DNA of 64,000 nucleotides from FEN-1219 sp963810755 (lineage in GTDB: Bacteria > Pseudomonadota > Gammaproteobacteria > Steroidobacterales > Rariloculaceae): assembly GCA_963810755.1 (NCBI GenBank), contig CAWEOP010000009.1:558001-622000 (forward strand). Reading direction: 5' to 3'. The number at the start of each line of letters is the position of its first letter. Within the stretch, counting starts at the first letter, position 1. Below, one piece after another: positions 36,224 to 46,221 of this stretch. The notes under the pieces are model-generated. The model saw only the letters and a program-made list of their open reading frames with translations, made no database searches and was not told where the DNA came from. The position numbers and the translations under genes are program-made.

Positions 36224-37249
36224 CTAAGCAGGCGCTTCTTCGACTCGACCATCCGCGTGTTTCGCGAACCTGCCGCGCGGCCGCGGGTGCACCGGCTCGT
36301 TCTCGCGGAACGGCCAGCCTCCGAACTGGGTGCGGCGATAGTCGGCGAACGCCTGCTCGAGCTCCGCACGCGTGTTCATCACGAACGGCCCGTATTGGGC
36401 GACGGGCTCCGCGATCGGCCGGCCCTGAAGAACCAGGATCTCGACCGGACCGTCGACGGCCGCGATCGGCACGGGCTGATCTCCCGCGACCTCGATCGCG
36501 GCGGGCTGAGCGACGATCCGGCCGGCCACGTCGAGCTTGCGGCCCGAAAAGAAGTACAGCGTTCGCGCCACTTCGCGGCCGCGGGCCGGCGGCACGGTCC
36601 ATTTCGCGCCGGCCTCGAGCACGATCGCCCAGATCGCGACGTCAGCCTCCGGGTTCGCGGCCCAGGAATCGGGCGGGGGCGCCGGTGCGTCGACGCCCGC
36701 CAGCGTTCCTGCAATCACGGTGACGTCGACGCGCTTACCGTTCGGATCCGAGACGCGATACCGCGGCACGTCCCTATCCCAAAACATCGTGAAGTACGGA
36801 TCCGCGAATTTCGACTTCGCGGGCAAGTTCACCCAGATCTGAAAGAGCTCGAGACGGTTGGGCTTGTCCGGATTCAGCAGCGGGAACATCTCCGAGTGCA
36901 CGATGCCCGCTCCGGCCGTCAACCACTGCACGTCGCCGCGCCCGAAGCGCGCTGTCGCGCCGAGCGAGTCCGAATGATCGATGTAGCCCTCGCGCACGAA
37001 CGTCACGGTCTCGAAGCCGCGGTGCGGATGCTGCGGGAACCCCGGCACTTGATCGCCGTGATACATCCGCCAGCCGTCCTTCCCCGCGAAGTCTTGGCCC
37101 ATGTTGCGGCCCTCGAGCGACGCGGCGGGGCCGAGCTTTTCGTTGCCCTGCGGATAGTTGTCGATGTGGTGGACGCAAACGAGGAACGGATCCTTCGTCT
37201 GCCATGGGAATGCCAGCGGTGCGACGCTGATGACCGGATCGGAGCTCAT
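36224..37249 (-). CDS. Pirin family protein
   Basis: 341 residues from the ATG at 37249. Cupin signature of pirins with the metal-binding His: FPQHPHRGFETVTFVREGYIDH, then VQWLTAGAGIVHSEMFP. The C-terminal pirin domain (LYFFSGRKLDVAGR, VEILVLQGRPIAEPVAQYGPFVMNT) follows. Some bacterial pirins are quercetin dioxygenases or regulators; the role here is undetermined. Ends with an Arg-rich region. Confidence 0.9.
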   Translation of the reverse strand: MSSDPVISVAPLAFPWQTKDPFLVCVHHIDNYPQGNEKLGPAASLEGRNMGQDFAGKDGWRMYHGDQVPGFPQHPHRGFETVTFVREGYIDHSDSLGATARFGRGDVQWLTAGAGIVHSEMFPLLNPDKPNRLELFQIWVNLPAKSKFADPYFTMFWDRDVPRYRVSDPNGKRVDVTVIAGTLAGVDAPAPPPDSWAANPEADVAIWAIVLEAGAKWTVPPARGREVARTLYFFSGRKLDVAGRIVAQPAAIEVAGDQPVPIAAVDGPVEILVLQGRPIAEPVAQYGPFVMNTRAELEQAFADYRRTQFGGWPFRENEPVHPRPRGRFAKHADGRVEEAPA

Positions 37250-37443
37250 GGCGCCAAGCTTAGCGCAAACGCCCCAGCCGAGGCCCACGCTGGGGCGACG
37301 GCGGTCGGGCGGAGCTGACAGGAACACGAACACCCGCAGCTTTGGTCTGTTTCCCAATGAGTGACTACAAATCATCTATCCGTCATAGTCCGTCCCACAT
37401 AATCGGGGAGTCCCCGAATCCAAGGTGGCACTCCGAAACCGCC

Positions 37444-39666
37444 ATGCAACAAGCGCGGTACCGAGCCTTCATTAGCTACAGCCATCGAGACACGCAGTGG
37501 GCGACTTGGTTGCACCGCTCGCTCGAGGCTTATCGACCACCCAAGCATTTGATCGGGCAACCGACTGCGCGCGGGCCGGTCCCGAATCGGCTCGCGCCGA
37601 TTTTCCGCGATCGCGAGGAATTGCCTTCCGCAACCGACCTCGGCCGGGTGATCAACGAGGCGCTCGAGCAATCGGCCTGTCAGATCGTGATCTGCTCGCC
37701 CGCTGCGGCGCGCTCGAAATGGGTCAACGAGGAAATCCTCGCGTTCAAGCGCCTCGGGCGCGAGCACCTCGTCTACTGCCTGATCGTTGCGGGCGAGCCG
37801 AATGCGTCCGACATACCTGGCAGCGAAGACCAGGAGTGTTTCCCGCTTGCAGTGCGCTATCAGCTCGCCGCCGACGGCACGCTGAGCGATCGGCGGGCCG
37901 AGCCGATTGCCGCGGACGCGCGCCCAGCAAAAGACGGCAAGTCGAATGCGAAGATCAAGCTCATCGCGGGCTTGCTCGGCGTGGGATTCGACGCGCTCAA
38001 GCAGCGCGAGCTGCACCGCCGGCAGCGTCGCTTGGTGGCGATCGCCGCCGCTTCGATCGCTGGCATGATCGTCACCAGCGCGCTCGCCGTAGCCGCACTG
38101 CTCGCGCGCGCGGAAGCGTTCGACCAGCGCGCTCGCGCGCAGGCGGAAGCGGAAACGTCGCGGCAAGTGACCACCTTCCTCGTCGACATCTTCAAGGTCT
38201 CCGATCCTTCGGAGGCGCTCGGCAATACAGTCACGGCGCGCGAGATTCTCGATCGAGGTGCACGCCGCATCGACGTCGAGCTCGGCAACCAGCCCGCAAT
38301 TCAATCGACGCTGCTCGACACGATGGGCACCGTCTACGAGAGCCTCGGACTCTACGACGACGCAAAGTCGCTGCTCGAACGAGGCCTCGCGACTCGGCGG
38401 CAGGTGTTCGGCGAGCGCGCCGCCGAGGTCGCGCGCAGCAACGCGCACATCGGCCTGGTGCTGGGGGCGCAGGGACAATACGAAGACGCTGTGCGACATT
38501 ACACGGAAGCGATCGATGCCCTGCGTGCCTCCGCCGACACGCCTCCTGACGAGATCGCGCTCGCGATGTTCGGGCTATCGGACGTGCGCGCCCTGCAAGG
38601 CGATTTCGCCGAGGCGGAACGGCTGCTGCGCGAGGCGATCGCGATTCAGAGCGCGAACGGCGCGGAGAGCCTCGACCTCGCGCACAGCGTCGACGCGCTG
38701 GGTTTGGCGCTCGTCAACTTGGGACGCTACGACGAGGCCGAGCCGCAGCTCAGGCGGGCGGTTGCGATGTTCCGCAAGCTGGTGCCCAGCGGTATACATC
38801 CCGACCTCGACGACGGCCTCAACGATCTCGCCTTCTTCCTTTACGAAGCCGGCCGATACGAAGAGACCGAGGCCCTATTTCGCGAATCGCTCGACATCAA
38901 TTTGCGTCTGCTCGGCGAGCGGCATCCGGACATCGCGACTTCGATGAACAACCTGGCGTTCGTGCTGCAGGACGAGGGCGACCTCGACGGCGCGCAGCAG
39001 CTCTATGAACAGGCGCTCGACATCCGTCGCGAATCGCTCGGCGAAACGCACCCGCTGACGGCGCAATCGCTGAATAACCTCGCGTTTCTCTACCACGAAC
39101 GCGGTGACGCGCAGCGCGCGTTGGACCTTTCGCGGCAAGCGGTGGCGACCTATCGACGCGCATATCCGGGCGATCATCCCGAGCTCGCGCACGGCCTAGA
39201 GAACCTAGCCGCGTGGCTCGTCGAAAGCCGCGCCTTCGACGAGGCCCGCCCGCTTCTCGACGAAGCGCTCGCGATGAACTTGCGCCTCTTACCGAGCGAT
39301 CACCCGGACGTCGCGATCACGCGCAGCGGGATGGCCGTGCTGCTGCTCGACACCGGCAGTGCCGGGGAGGCGCTCGAGCTTGCCAGCAGTGCTCGCTCGA
39401 CCCTCGAGAAGGCGCTCGGCCCGGATCATTGGCGCACCGCGTGGGCGCGAGTGCTCGAAGGCGCCGCGCTCACGGCCTTGGAGCGTTTCGCGGCCGCGGA
39501 ACCTGCGCTACTCGAGGGATACCGGACGTTGCGCACCGCGGCGGGCGCCCGTCCAACTCAGACCGCCGCCGCCTCGCGCTACCTCGCCGATCTGTACCTC
39601 GCATCGGGTCACCCCGAGAAAGCAGACCCCTACCTTGCACTACGTACCGGCAGCGAAAGCCCATAG
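37444..39666 (+). CDS. TIR domain - transmembrane - TPR protein
   Basis: 740 residues from the ATG at 37444. TIR domain 4-150: RAFISYSHRDTQWATWLHRSLE, IFRDREELPSATDLGRVINEAL, and ARSKWVNEEILAFKR, which contains the position of the NADase catalytic Glu. One membrane span at ~199-222 (IAAASIAGMIVTSALAVAALLA) follows a basic stretch. From ~270 to the end there are about ten TPR units of the kinesin-light-chain kind (SMNNLAFVLQDEGDLDGAQQLY, SLNNLAFLYHERGDAQRALDL). The TIR would be cytoplasmic and the TPRs outside, unless the span is a hairpin. Possible NAD-consuming or signalling protein; upstream GC-rich gap shows no clear promoter. Confidence 0.9.
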   Translation: MQQARYRAFISYSHRDTQWATWLHRSLEAYRPPKHLIGQPTARGPVPNRLAPIFRDREELPSATDLGRVINEALEQSACQIVICSPAAARSKWVNEEILAFKRLGREHLVYCLIVAGEPNASDIPGSEDQECFPLAVRYQLAADGTLSDRRAEPIAADARPAKDGKSNAKIKLIAGLLGVGFDALKQRELHRRQRRLVAIAAASIAGMIVTSALAVAALLARAEAFDQRARAQAEAETSRQVTTFLVDIFKVSDPSEALGNTVTAREILDRGARRIDVELGNQPAIQSTLLDTMGTVYESLGLYDDAKSLLERGLATRRQVFGERAAEVARSNAHIGLVLGAQGQYEDAVRHYTEAIDALRASADTPPDEIALAMFGLSDVRALQGDFAEAERLLREAIAIQSANGAESLDLAHSVDALGLALVNLGRYDEAEPQLRRAVAMFRKLVPSGIHPDLDDGLNDLAFFLYEAGRYEETEALFRESLDINLRLLGERHPDIATSMNNLAFVLQDEGDLDGAQQLYEQALDIRRESLGETHPLTAQSLNNLAFLYHERGDAQRALDLSRQAVATYRRAYPGDHPELAHGLENLAAWLVESRAFDEARPLLDEALAMNLRLLPSDHPDVAITRSGMAVLLLDTGSAGEALELASSARSTLEKALGPDHWRTAWARVLEGAALTALERFAAAEPALLEGYRTLRTAAGARPTQTAAASRYLADLYLASGHPEKADPYLALRTGSESP

Positions 39667-39855
39667 CCTTCCACGGCATCGCGACTCACGCGAGCCGAAA
39701 ATAGCGCCTCGAACGATTGACATAACCTGGCCGCGGCTCGCGCGCCATGAGGAGGTGTCGAGATAGTCGCCGGACCGACGCCATGTCATCGCTAGCTTTT
39801 CTTAACCAAGCCGTCGGCCGCGAGCCGGCGGACTACACAAACGCGGAGAACAACA

Positions 39856-41497
39856 ATGCGAATCGCATTTCGAGCACTCTTATCAAGGTACAAGGCGCGC
39901 GCGCCGCACCGACTCGCGACGCTCTGGAAGATACTGACGGTCGCCGCGGGATTGGCCGCCGTCGACCCGGCGTTCGCGCAGGCGACGTTGACCTTCGATT
40001 TCAACGCCGCTCCAGCGGTGACGAGCAATCCCACGTTCAACGGACCCTTCGGATTCGTCCTTTCGCACGCCTCGGTGAGCGGCTTCAAGGGACAGGCGCA
40101 ATGGCAGGCGGGCCAGGCGCCGGCGACGGGATTCATGAGCTTGAACGCGGTGTCCGTCATCTCGCTGACGAGCTCGAACACCTACTCGACCCCGAGCTAT
40201 CCATACCGAGCTCGCGCAAACTTCTCCGCGCCGGTCACCTCGTTCTCACTCAAAGTGACTCTCACGGGGCGATCCCCGGCGAAGATCGTTGCGTTCACAG
40301 CGACGGGAGTCGCAGACGTACGTCCTGGTGTCCCCCACCAGCGGCACCACCGTGACGATCCCCGCGTCCAACGCCCCGTATGTGGCGTTCGAGTTGTGGG
40401 CGGCGGCCGAGTGCAAGCTCACGTGGGACGACCTCGTCGTCACGATCCCCTCGGGCTACTCGCCCGATGCGACTCACGTGCGGGACGTCCCGGTACCCAC
40501 GGGCTCGGACGTGCCGATCCTCGAGCTCGACCTCTTCAAATCGGTTGCAAGCAACGTGCTCGTTGCGGGACAAACGGATGCGGACTTCTGCATCGCACCC
40601 GATATCCGGCAAACGGTCGTGCAGGGGCGCGAGGTCTACTCGCCGCGGTTCCTGATGCTGAGCGAGCTGCGCGGTCTCGGCACCTGCACGGGTCAACTCG
40701 TGCCCAACGAGCCCGAAACCTGGGAGAGCTTGCTCTCGCAGATCAACCTGAAGATCGCGCCTTGGTTTCGCGCCTACAAAGGCAAGATCGCACTGAACCA
40801 AGTCCCGACGGAGGGTTATTGGCTCGTGATCTCGATCGTGCGCTCCACGGCCGTGTTCGAGGGCCCAGTCGCGATCAAGCATGTCCCGGAGGACTTGATC
40901 AACTACGCCGGCTACACCGCGCCGCAATGCAACATCGCCCGGCCCTGGCGCGCGCTCGCGCTCGGAGCGCCCGTCGCGGCATTCGGCGAGTTCGAGAACG
41001 TCGAGGACAACCGGATGATCATGGAGGCCGCTCAATGCAACACGCCAGGCAGCCTGAGCCGGCGCAGCACGCACGTCGCGCCGATACGGCTCGACGGATT
41101 CGTGGCCGATGAGCAAACCAATCTGCTGCTCCAGCTCGCGGGCATCCAAGGCACGATCGCGGAGGCTTCGAAATGCGTCGACAGCTCGTCGCGTCCGGGA
41201 CTGAAGGCGATTCAGGACTCGCTCGCGACGGGATCGGTCGCGTTTCTGCTGAAGCAATACGACCGAGCGGTCTCCGAGTTCGAGCAAATCGCGCGTGTCG
41301 CGAAGTTCAGCTCCAACCACTTCAGCGGCTGCCCCGCGGACAGGAACTACATCGGCAACTTCATGTCGCGCGGCATCCCCGCCGCGTTCACGGTCTTCGA
41401 CCGCTTTCAGCATGTGCTTCCGGGAAGCACGTGGACGAAGTACCTGATTCCCGCTGACCTCGACGTGCCTCTGTTGACGCCGGATGGGATCGACTAG
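39856..41497 (+). CDS. Exported protein of unknown function (frameshifted)
   Basis: Long N-region and signal peptide (KILTVAAGLAAVDPAFAQA). The first part is a beta-rich domain (TFDFNAAPAVTSNPTFNGPF, SPYRARANFSAPVTSF-like region). An extra base near 40309 breaks the frame; removing it joins FTATG to SQTYVLVSPTSG. The second half contains six or more Cys (DFCIAP, LGTCTGQL, APQCNIARP, AQCNTPG, SKCVDSS, SGCPADR) and a short helical region (LKAIQDSLATGSVAFLLKQYDRAV) that recalls FIMAH-type domains. No confident family. About 550 residues in all. Confidence 0.6.
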
Positions 41498-41517
41498 CGG
41501 CTGACGATGCGACGGCT

Positions 41518-41546
41518 CGGCGGCGCGGCGCAACTCCGCGCCGCCG
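41518..41546. terminator. 11-bp hairpin between convergent genes
   Basis: CGGCGGCGCGG, loop CGCAACT, CCGCGCCGCCG. Perfect stem, 21 nt after the stop of the exported protein and 16 nt from the stop of the SLOG-like gene. Could end transcripts from both sides; no T-run. Confidence 0.5.
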
Positions 41547-41561
41547 GGCACCGTCCGCGAA

Positions 41562-43361
41562 TCATCCGGCCGAGGGCGGCTCGTGCTCCCGGTGGTAGCG
41601 GTGAATGGTCCAGAGATAGCTCTCCATCAGCGAGTCGCGGCCAAGATCGGCGAGAATCGACACTCGCCGGTTACCGTCGAGCGCCTCAGCGAGCTCGATC
41701 TTCGCGCGTGAAAAATGGCCGAGCTGATTGCGGTACTGCCAAAGCAACTCGCGCGTCGCGAGCTTGTCCTGGTAGAGCTCCCATATGCCGAGCCACACGG
41801 GCAGCAAGCCCATGAAGAACATCAACAGATCTTTGGTGCTGAAACCGACTTCGAGCAGCCGTCGACTCAGGGGCTCCGCGAACACGAGCAAGACAACGGC
41901 GATGACCGCGAGCACGTACAGCAGAGCAGTCTTGAGGCGCTCCAACCGGTGATGAGTCCTTTCGAGCTGTCTTACTTTCGCTTTGAAGTACCCGAGTTGG
42001 CCGTCGATCCACTTGCGCTGGACCAAACGCAACCGCACGTCCTCTCGTGTCTGCTCGCGCACTCGCCGAACCGTCAGCGGTTTTACGTACTTGAGCACGT
42101 TCGTGATCCAGCTGAAGCCGGCAAACCGGTCGATGCCGGCGAGTTTCAGCACGTCCTCGGCGTTCACTTCGCGATCGGCGTCGGTGAGCCGCAAGTAGAA
42201 CTCGATACGCATCGTCTCGGCCAGAACTCGATATGCCAGATGCTTGGAAAACCAATGTCGGGACTTGGTCGCGTGGAAGACGGCAAACCCGACCAACATG
42301 GTCACGAGATAGGCGATCAAGAACGCCTTCGCTGCAACGAGCTTGGCGTAAACGAGGAACAACAAGCCCATGGCGGAAGCCATGTAGCTGAACCACTTGA
42401 ACAACCGCAGCGAATGGCGCTGACAGAACACCGCCAAGGCGTCCGCCTTGCGGTACTCGTTGTCGATGCGCTGCAAATGCGAGCGCTCCGCCGCGGGAAT
42501 GCCGTCCGGAAGGTCGGCCGCCAACGCGTCCCCAGCCGCGAAGGCTCCCTGCGACTGCTGCTCCTGAAGCTCGGCGTTGTAGCGATCAAGATCCGTGAGC
42601 TGCGTACGGAGCTCTGTCGGCATCTCGGGGTGGCGCCGCAAAACGTTCTCGCCGACGCCCGACACGTAGCACGGACCGGTGCACGGCGCCGCGCGCGCCG
42701 CGCTCGCCCGCTCGACGCAGACCCAATAGATGACTTGTTGACTGCACGGAATGTCGTGCGACTCCGTGACGAACGACACACGGGTGGTGGCCGGCGAGCC
42801 CGTATGAGCGGCCAGGTACCTCACCACCGTGTCCGCGGTGCCGCCGCGTAACGCGGAGAACTCGCCGTCCCACAACGCGATCAAGAGACTGGTCTTGCGA
42901 ATCAACGTCTCGGTCAGATTTGCGTACAGGGCATCCCTGTCCGGTGCCGGTTCGGGAACTGCGGCCGGGCTCGCCATGCGATCGGGCAACGTGAGCACGA
43001 TCTTCTGCACGTCGGGGCGCTCGAGCAAGCGATGCAGCCGCGCGAGCGCGTCGGCGCCGAAATCCTTGGCGTATTCCTCGAGCGGCATCGGCAATACCGC
43101 CTCCACGAGGAGCTTGCGCTCGAGCGCCGTCTCCGCAACCAGCAGGTCGGCGCCGTCCGCAAGCCCGACCATGATTCGAATCGGCGTGTGGGGCAGCAGC
43201 TGCGTGAGGCGATCGAGAAAAGCTCCGACCTCCTCTTTCGCCCGCACGACGCAATCCGCGTGAAGGTCGCGATGACCGGAAACTCCGACGACGAGGGGTG
43301 CGAGGTTCTTTGGCGAAAGGCCGAGCAAAAACGAGCGCCTCGAGTGATGAGCGGACGCCAT
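41562..43361 (-). CDS. SLOG-like Rossmann domain fused to a four-span membrane region
   Basis: 599 residues from the ATG at 43361. The N-terminal ~170 residues look like a SLOG/LOG nucleotide-binding domain: LVVGVSGHRDLHADCV, IRIMVGLADGADLLVAETALE, LIALWDGEFSALRGGTADTVV. Then come a linker, two membrane hairpins (~335-385 and ~510-560), and after each a helical segment with a repeated pattern (LAYRVLAETMRIEFYL and LLWQYRNQLGHFSRAKIEL). This is the layout of SLATT-type membrane effectors coupled to a nucleotide sensor, as described for predicted NAD- or cyclic-nucleotide-based conflict systems. Activity is inferred. Confidence 0.7.
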   Translation of the reverse strand: MASAHHSRRSFLLGLSPKNLAPLVVGVSGHRDLHADCVVRAKEEVGAFLDRLTQLLPHTPIRIMVGLADGADLLVAETALERKLLVEAVLPMPLEEYAKDFGADALARLHRLLERPDVQKIVLTLPDRMASPAAVPEPAPDRDALYANLTETLIRKTSLLIALWDGEFSALRGGTADTVVRYLAAHTGSPATTRVSFVTESHDIPCSQQVIYWVCVERASAARAAPCTGPCYVSGVGENVLRRHPEMPTELRTQLTDLDRYNAELQEQQSQGAFAAGDALAADLPDGIPAAERSHLQRIDNEYRKADALAVFCQRHSLRLFKWFSYMASAMGLLFLVYAKLVAAKAFLIAYLVTMLVGFAVFHATKSRHWFSKHLAYRVLAETMRIEFYLRLTDADREVNAEDVLKLAGIDRFAGFSWITNVLKYVKPLTVRRVREQTREDVRLRLVQRKWIDGQLGYFKAKVRQLERTHHRLERLKTALLYVLAVIAVVLLVFAEPLSRRLLEVGFSTKDLLMFFMGLLPVWLGIWELYQDKLATRELLWQYRNQLGHFSRAKIELAEALDGNRRVSILADLGRDSLMESYLWTIHRYHREHEPPSAG

Positions 43362-43558
43362 TGTGCGGGCACGCTGCCTCGAGTGACAACCTGGTGAGCA
43401 GCCCTCATGCGCGACGACGCACGCAGAGGCGGGCCGAAAACTCACTAGCGAACGGCGCTCGAGCTACCGCGGCCCACCGGAGCCGCGCATGGCTGCGCCG
43501 CCGCGAATGCCCCTATACTTCGTCGCGACACGTCCAGGGGAATTGGGGGAGTGACCGA

Positions 43559-44068
43559 ATGAAGCACGTAGTGATTCTGACCGGCATGGCGCTGCTCGCC
43601 TGGGGCTGCCAACAGGCGCAACCGCCCGCGGCGGACCCGCGCATCGACGCGCTCGTCGAGCGTCAAGCCATCGACCAGCTGATCGCCGGCGACTATCCGC
43701 ATGCGCTCGACCATCAGGACTGGAAGACCTACGCCAGCTACTTCACCGAGGACGGCGAGTTGCTGCTCGGCGATCAAAAAGCGCAAGGCCGCCAAGGAAT
43801 CATCGATTTCCTGAGCGCGCTGCCTGCGGACAATCGCGTGATTCATGTGATCAGCAACTCGTCGTACGTGATCAAAGGTGACAGCGCGACCGGCGGCGCC
43901 TATTGGCAAGACATCGGCGTGGCTGACAGCCGGCAGGGCGTCGTAGCCGCCGGACACTATGAGGACGCGCTTCGCAAAGTGGACGGCGCGTGGAAATTCG
44001 CCAAGCGCGCGATCGTGGTCGAGTTCGTCCCGACGACGGCTCCCACACCCGCGAGCGAATCGAAATAG
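43559..44068 (+). CDS. SnoaL-like (NTF2-fold) lipoprotein
   Basis: 169 residues. Lipoprotein signal MKHVVILTGMALLAWGCQQ. The NTF2/SnoaL pattern follows: ERQAIDQLIAGDYPHALDHQDWKTYASYFTEDGELL, then GRQGIIDFLSALP and YEDALRKVDGAWKFAKRAIVV. Families with this fold include isomerases and dehydratases, but an outer lipid-anchored form may only bind a ligand. The next gene starts 2 nt after its stop, so the two are probably one transcript. Confidence 0.8.
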   Translation: MKHVVILTGMALLAWGCQQAQPPAADPRIDALVERQAIDQLIAGDYPHALDHQDWKTYASYFTEDGELLLGDQKAQGRQGIIDFLSALPADNRVIHVISNSSYVIKGDSATGGAYWQDIGVADSRQGVVAAGHYEDALRKVDGAWKFAKRAIVVEFVPTTAPTPASESK

Positions 44069-44070
44069 CG

Positions 44071-44961
44071 ATGATCGCCAACTCAGCGGCAAGCCGCTCC
44101 GCGCGATTTCGCGAGCTGCTGAAGAAGCCGCCATTCGTCTGTCTCGGCGCACACGACGCCGTGACCGCGAAGCTAGCCGAAGCCGCCGGCGCGCCCGCGA
44201 TCTACGTGAGCGGGTTCGTCGCATGCGCGGTGGTCGCCGGCCAACCCGACTTCGGCGTGCTCACGCAGACCGAGATGTTCGAGCACATCCGCCGCATCTG
44301 CCGCGTGACGAGCGTGCCGGTGTTCGCGGATGCGGACACCGGGTACGGCGGCGTGCTCGACGCACAGCGCACGATCGAGCTGTGGGAAGAAGCCGGCGCC
44401 TCCGTTCTGCATCTCGAAGATCAGGCGATGCCGAAAAAGTGCGGACACTTCGCGGGCAAGCAGCTGATCCCCGCTGAGGAGATGCAGCAGAAGCTGCGCG
44501 CGATGCTCGCGGCGCGCCGGGATCCAAACTTCTTCGTCGTCGCACGCACCGACGCGATGGGCGTCACGGACCTCGACGACGCGATCCGCCGGCTCGAGTC
44601 GTACGCCGCGGTCGGCGCGGACGGCCTCTACGTCGACGCTCCGCGCAGCGTGGAGCAGCTGAAGGAAATCGCGCGGCGCTTGAAGCCGCTCGGCCTGCCG
44701 CTGCTGTTCAACATGGCGCGCTCGGGCAAGAGCCCCTACCTCACTCTGAAGCAGGTCTACGACTTGGGCTTCGACTACGCGCTCTGCCCCATCGAGCCGC
44801 TGCTCGCGATGCACAAAGCGGTGAAGGAGATGATGGAGACCTTCATGCGCGAGGGCTGCACGACGGACGCAATCGCGGACCGGCTCACACCGTTCGACGA
44901 GTTCAACGACTTCATCGGCCTCAAAGACATGGTCGCCCGCGAGAAGCAGTTCGGCGGTTGA
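44071..44961 (+). CDS. Isocitrate lyase/PEP mutase family protein
   Basis: 296 residues. Family signatures: FVCLGAHDAVTAKLAEAAGAPAIYVSG, FADADTGYGGVLDAQRTIELWEEAGA with the metal-binding Asp, and the KKCGHFAGKQL loop with the catalytic Cys. The KKCGH form is that of methylisocitrate lyase, carboxyvinyl-carboxyphosphonate mutase and oxaloacetate decarboxylase relatives. It cleaves or decarboxylates a C-C bond of a 2-hydroxy or 2-oxo diacid; exact substrate open. Starts 2 nt after the SnoaL-like gene; the enoyl-CoA hydratase gene follows after 37 nt. Confidence 0.88.
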   Translation: MIANSAASRSARFRELLKKPPFVCLGAHDAVTAKLAEAAGAPAIYVSGFVACAVVAGQPDFGVLTQTEMFEHIRRICRVTSVPVFADADTGYGGVLDAQRTIELWEEAGASVLHLEDQAMPKKCGHFAGKQLIPAEEMQQKLRAMLAARRDPNFFVVARTDAMGVTDLDDAIRRLESYAAVGADGLYVDAPRSVEQLKEIARRLKPLGLPLLFNMARSGKSPYLTLKQVYDLGFDYALCPIEPLLAMHKAVKEMMETFMREGCTTDAIADRLTPFDEFNDFIGLKDMVAREKQFGG

Positions 44962-44998
44962 CACGCGCGGCGCCCGGATCGATCGCGAGGACAACGAC

Positions 44999-45715
44999 AT
45001 GTCGGACGTCCTGATCACGCGTCGCGGCCGCGTCGAAGTGCTCGCGTTGAATCGGCCCGAGCACGGCAATCGCCTCACCGCCCCGCTCGCCCGCGAGCTC
45101 GCGGCGGCGCTCCATTCCGCGCGCGTCGACGCTTCCGTCGGTGCGTGCGTGCTCACCGGAGCCGGCGACGAGTTCTGCTTGGGCGGCGACTACCGCGGTG
45201 CGGGCCCTACACCGAAGGGCCGCGAGGAATACGCGGACGCGTTGCTCGCGATGGACGCCGCGATGGCGCGGCTCGGCAAGCCGCTGGTCGCGGCGGTCAA
45301 CGGCGATGCCCACGCGGGCGGCTTCAGTGTCGTGATCGGCTGCGACCTTGCCATCGCCGCGGACGACGCGACGCTCGGCCTGCCCGAAGCGGCGAAGGGA
45401 TTGTTCCCGTTCATCGCGCTGGCGATCGTAAGGGACGCGCTGCCGAAGAAGGTACTGTTCGACTTGATCTACAACGCGCGCCTCATGAGCGCCGACGAGG
45501 CGCGCTCGCTGCATGTGATCAACGAGGCCGTCCCGCGGCACGCCGTCCTCGACCGCGCGATCGAGCTCGCGGAGCGCGCGTCATCGTATCGACCAGAGGT
45601 CGTGGCGCTCGGCCGCGATCTCTATTACCGAATCCGCGGCCTCGCGCCGCTCGACGCCGCGGCCGATGCGCGAGCCGCGCTGCTCGCCGCCCTCGCGGCG
45701 GCGGATGAACCTTGA
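44999..45715 (+). CDS. Enoyl-CoA hydratase/isomerase family protein
   Basis: 238 residues from the ATG at 44999. Crotonase fold: VLALNRPEHGNRLTAPLARELA, oxyanion-hole region TGAGDEFCLGGDYRG, then KPLVAAVNGDAHAGGFSVVIGCDLAIA and the catalytic area LPEAAKGLFPFIA. The usual first catalytic Glu near AHAGGF is absent, so the reaction may be isomerisation or C-C bond cleavage and not hydration. Confidence 0.88.
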   Translation: MSDVLITRRGRVEVLALNRPEHGNRLTAPLARELAAALHSARVDASVGACVLTGAGDEFCLGGDYRGAGPTPKGREEYADALLAMDAAMARLGKPLVAAVNGDAHAGGFSVVIGCDLAIAADDATLGLPEAAKGLFPFIALAIVRDALPKKVLFDLIYNARLMSADEARSLHVINEAVPRHAVLDRAIELAERASSYRPEVVALGRDLYYRIRGLAPLDAAADARAALLAALAAADEP

Positions 45716-45837
45716 AGAAAGCGCGCGCCGCGTAAAGTTCGCGCCCGCTGCGCTTCCGCTCGGTTTACCATACGCCGCGCGCCGCACGTGTGGCGGCGCC
45801 GTTCGGTTTTTTCGGAACTCAGTCAGGGGAAATACAA

Positions 45838-46221
45838 GTGAATAAAGAAATGTTCGACAAGGGCTTGGCGATCCGCAAATCGGTGATCGGCGCGGAGTTC
45901 GTCGACAAGGCGCTCGCCAACGCCGACGACTTCAACATGCCGCTCCAGGAGCTCGTCACCGAGTACTGCTGGGGCGCGGTTTGGGGCCGCGACGGCTTGT
46001 CGAAGAAGATGCGCAGCCTGCTCAACATCGCGATGCTCGGCACGCTCAACCGGCCGAACGAGCTCAAGGTTCACGTCAAAGGCGCGATCCGCAACGGCGC
46101 AACGAAGGAAGAGATCCGCGAGACCTTGATGCAGGTCGCGATCTACGCCGGCGTACCGGCGGCCGTGGACTCGTTCCGCCTCGCGAAGGAAGCGCTCGCG
46201 GAGATCGACAAGATAGGCTAG
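45838..46221 (+). CDS. Carboxymuconolactone decarboxylase family protein
   Basis: 127 residues from a GTG with AGGGGA 6 nt before it. The CMD domain covers most of the protein: MPLQELVTEYCWGAVWGRDGL, SLLNIAMLGTLNRPNELKVHVKGAIRNGATKEEI, QVAIYAGVPAAVDSFRLAKEAL. Resembles PcaC-type 4-carboxymuconolactone decarboxylases more than AhpD, because the CxxC redox motif is missing. The stop overlaps the convergent peptidase stop by 4 nt. Confidence 0.88.
   Translation: MNKEMFDKGLAIRKSVIGAEFVDKALANADDFNMPLQELVTEYCWGAVWGRDGLSKKMRSLLNIAMLGTLNRPNELKVHVKGAIRNGATKEEIRETLMQVAIYAGVPAAVDSFRLAKEALAEIDKIG

Noticed and set aside
39717..39722. Perfect TTGACA before the exported unknown
   Set aside because: No -10-like box at 16-18 nt; the downstream sequence is GC-rich.
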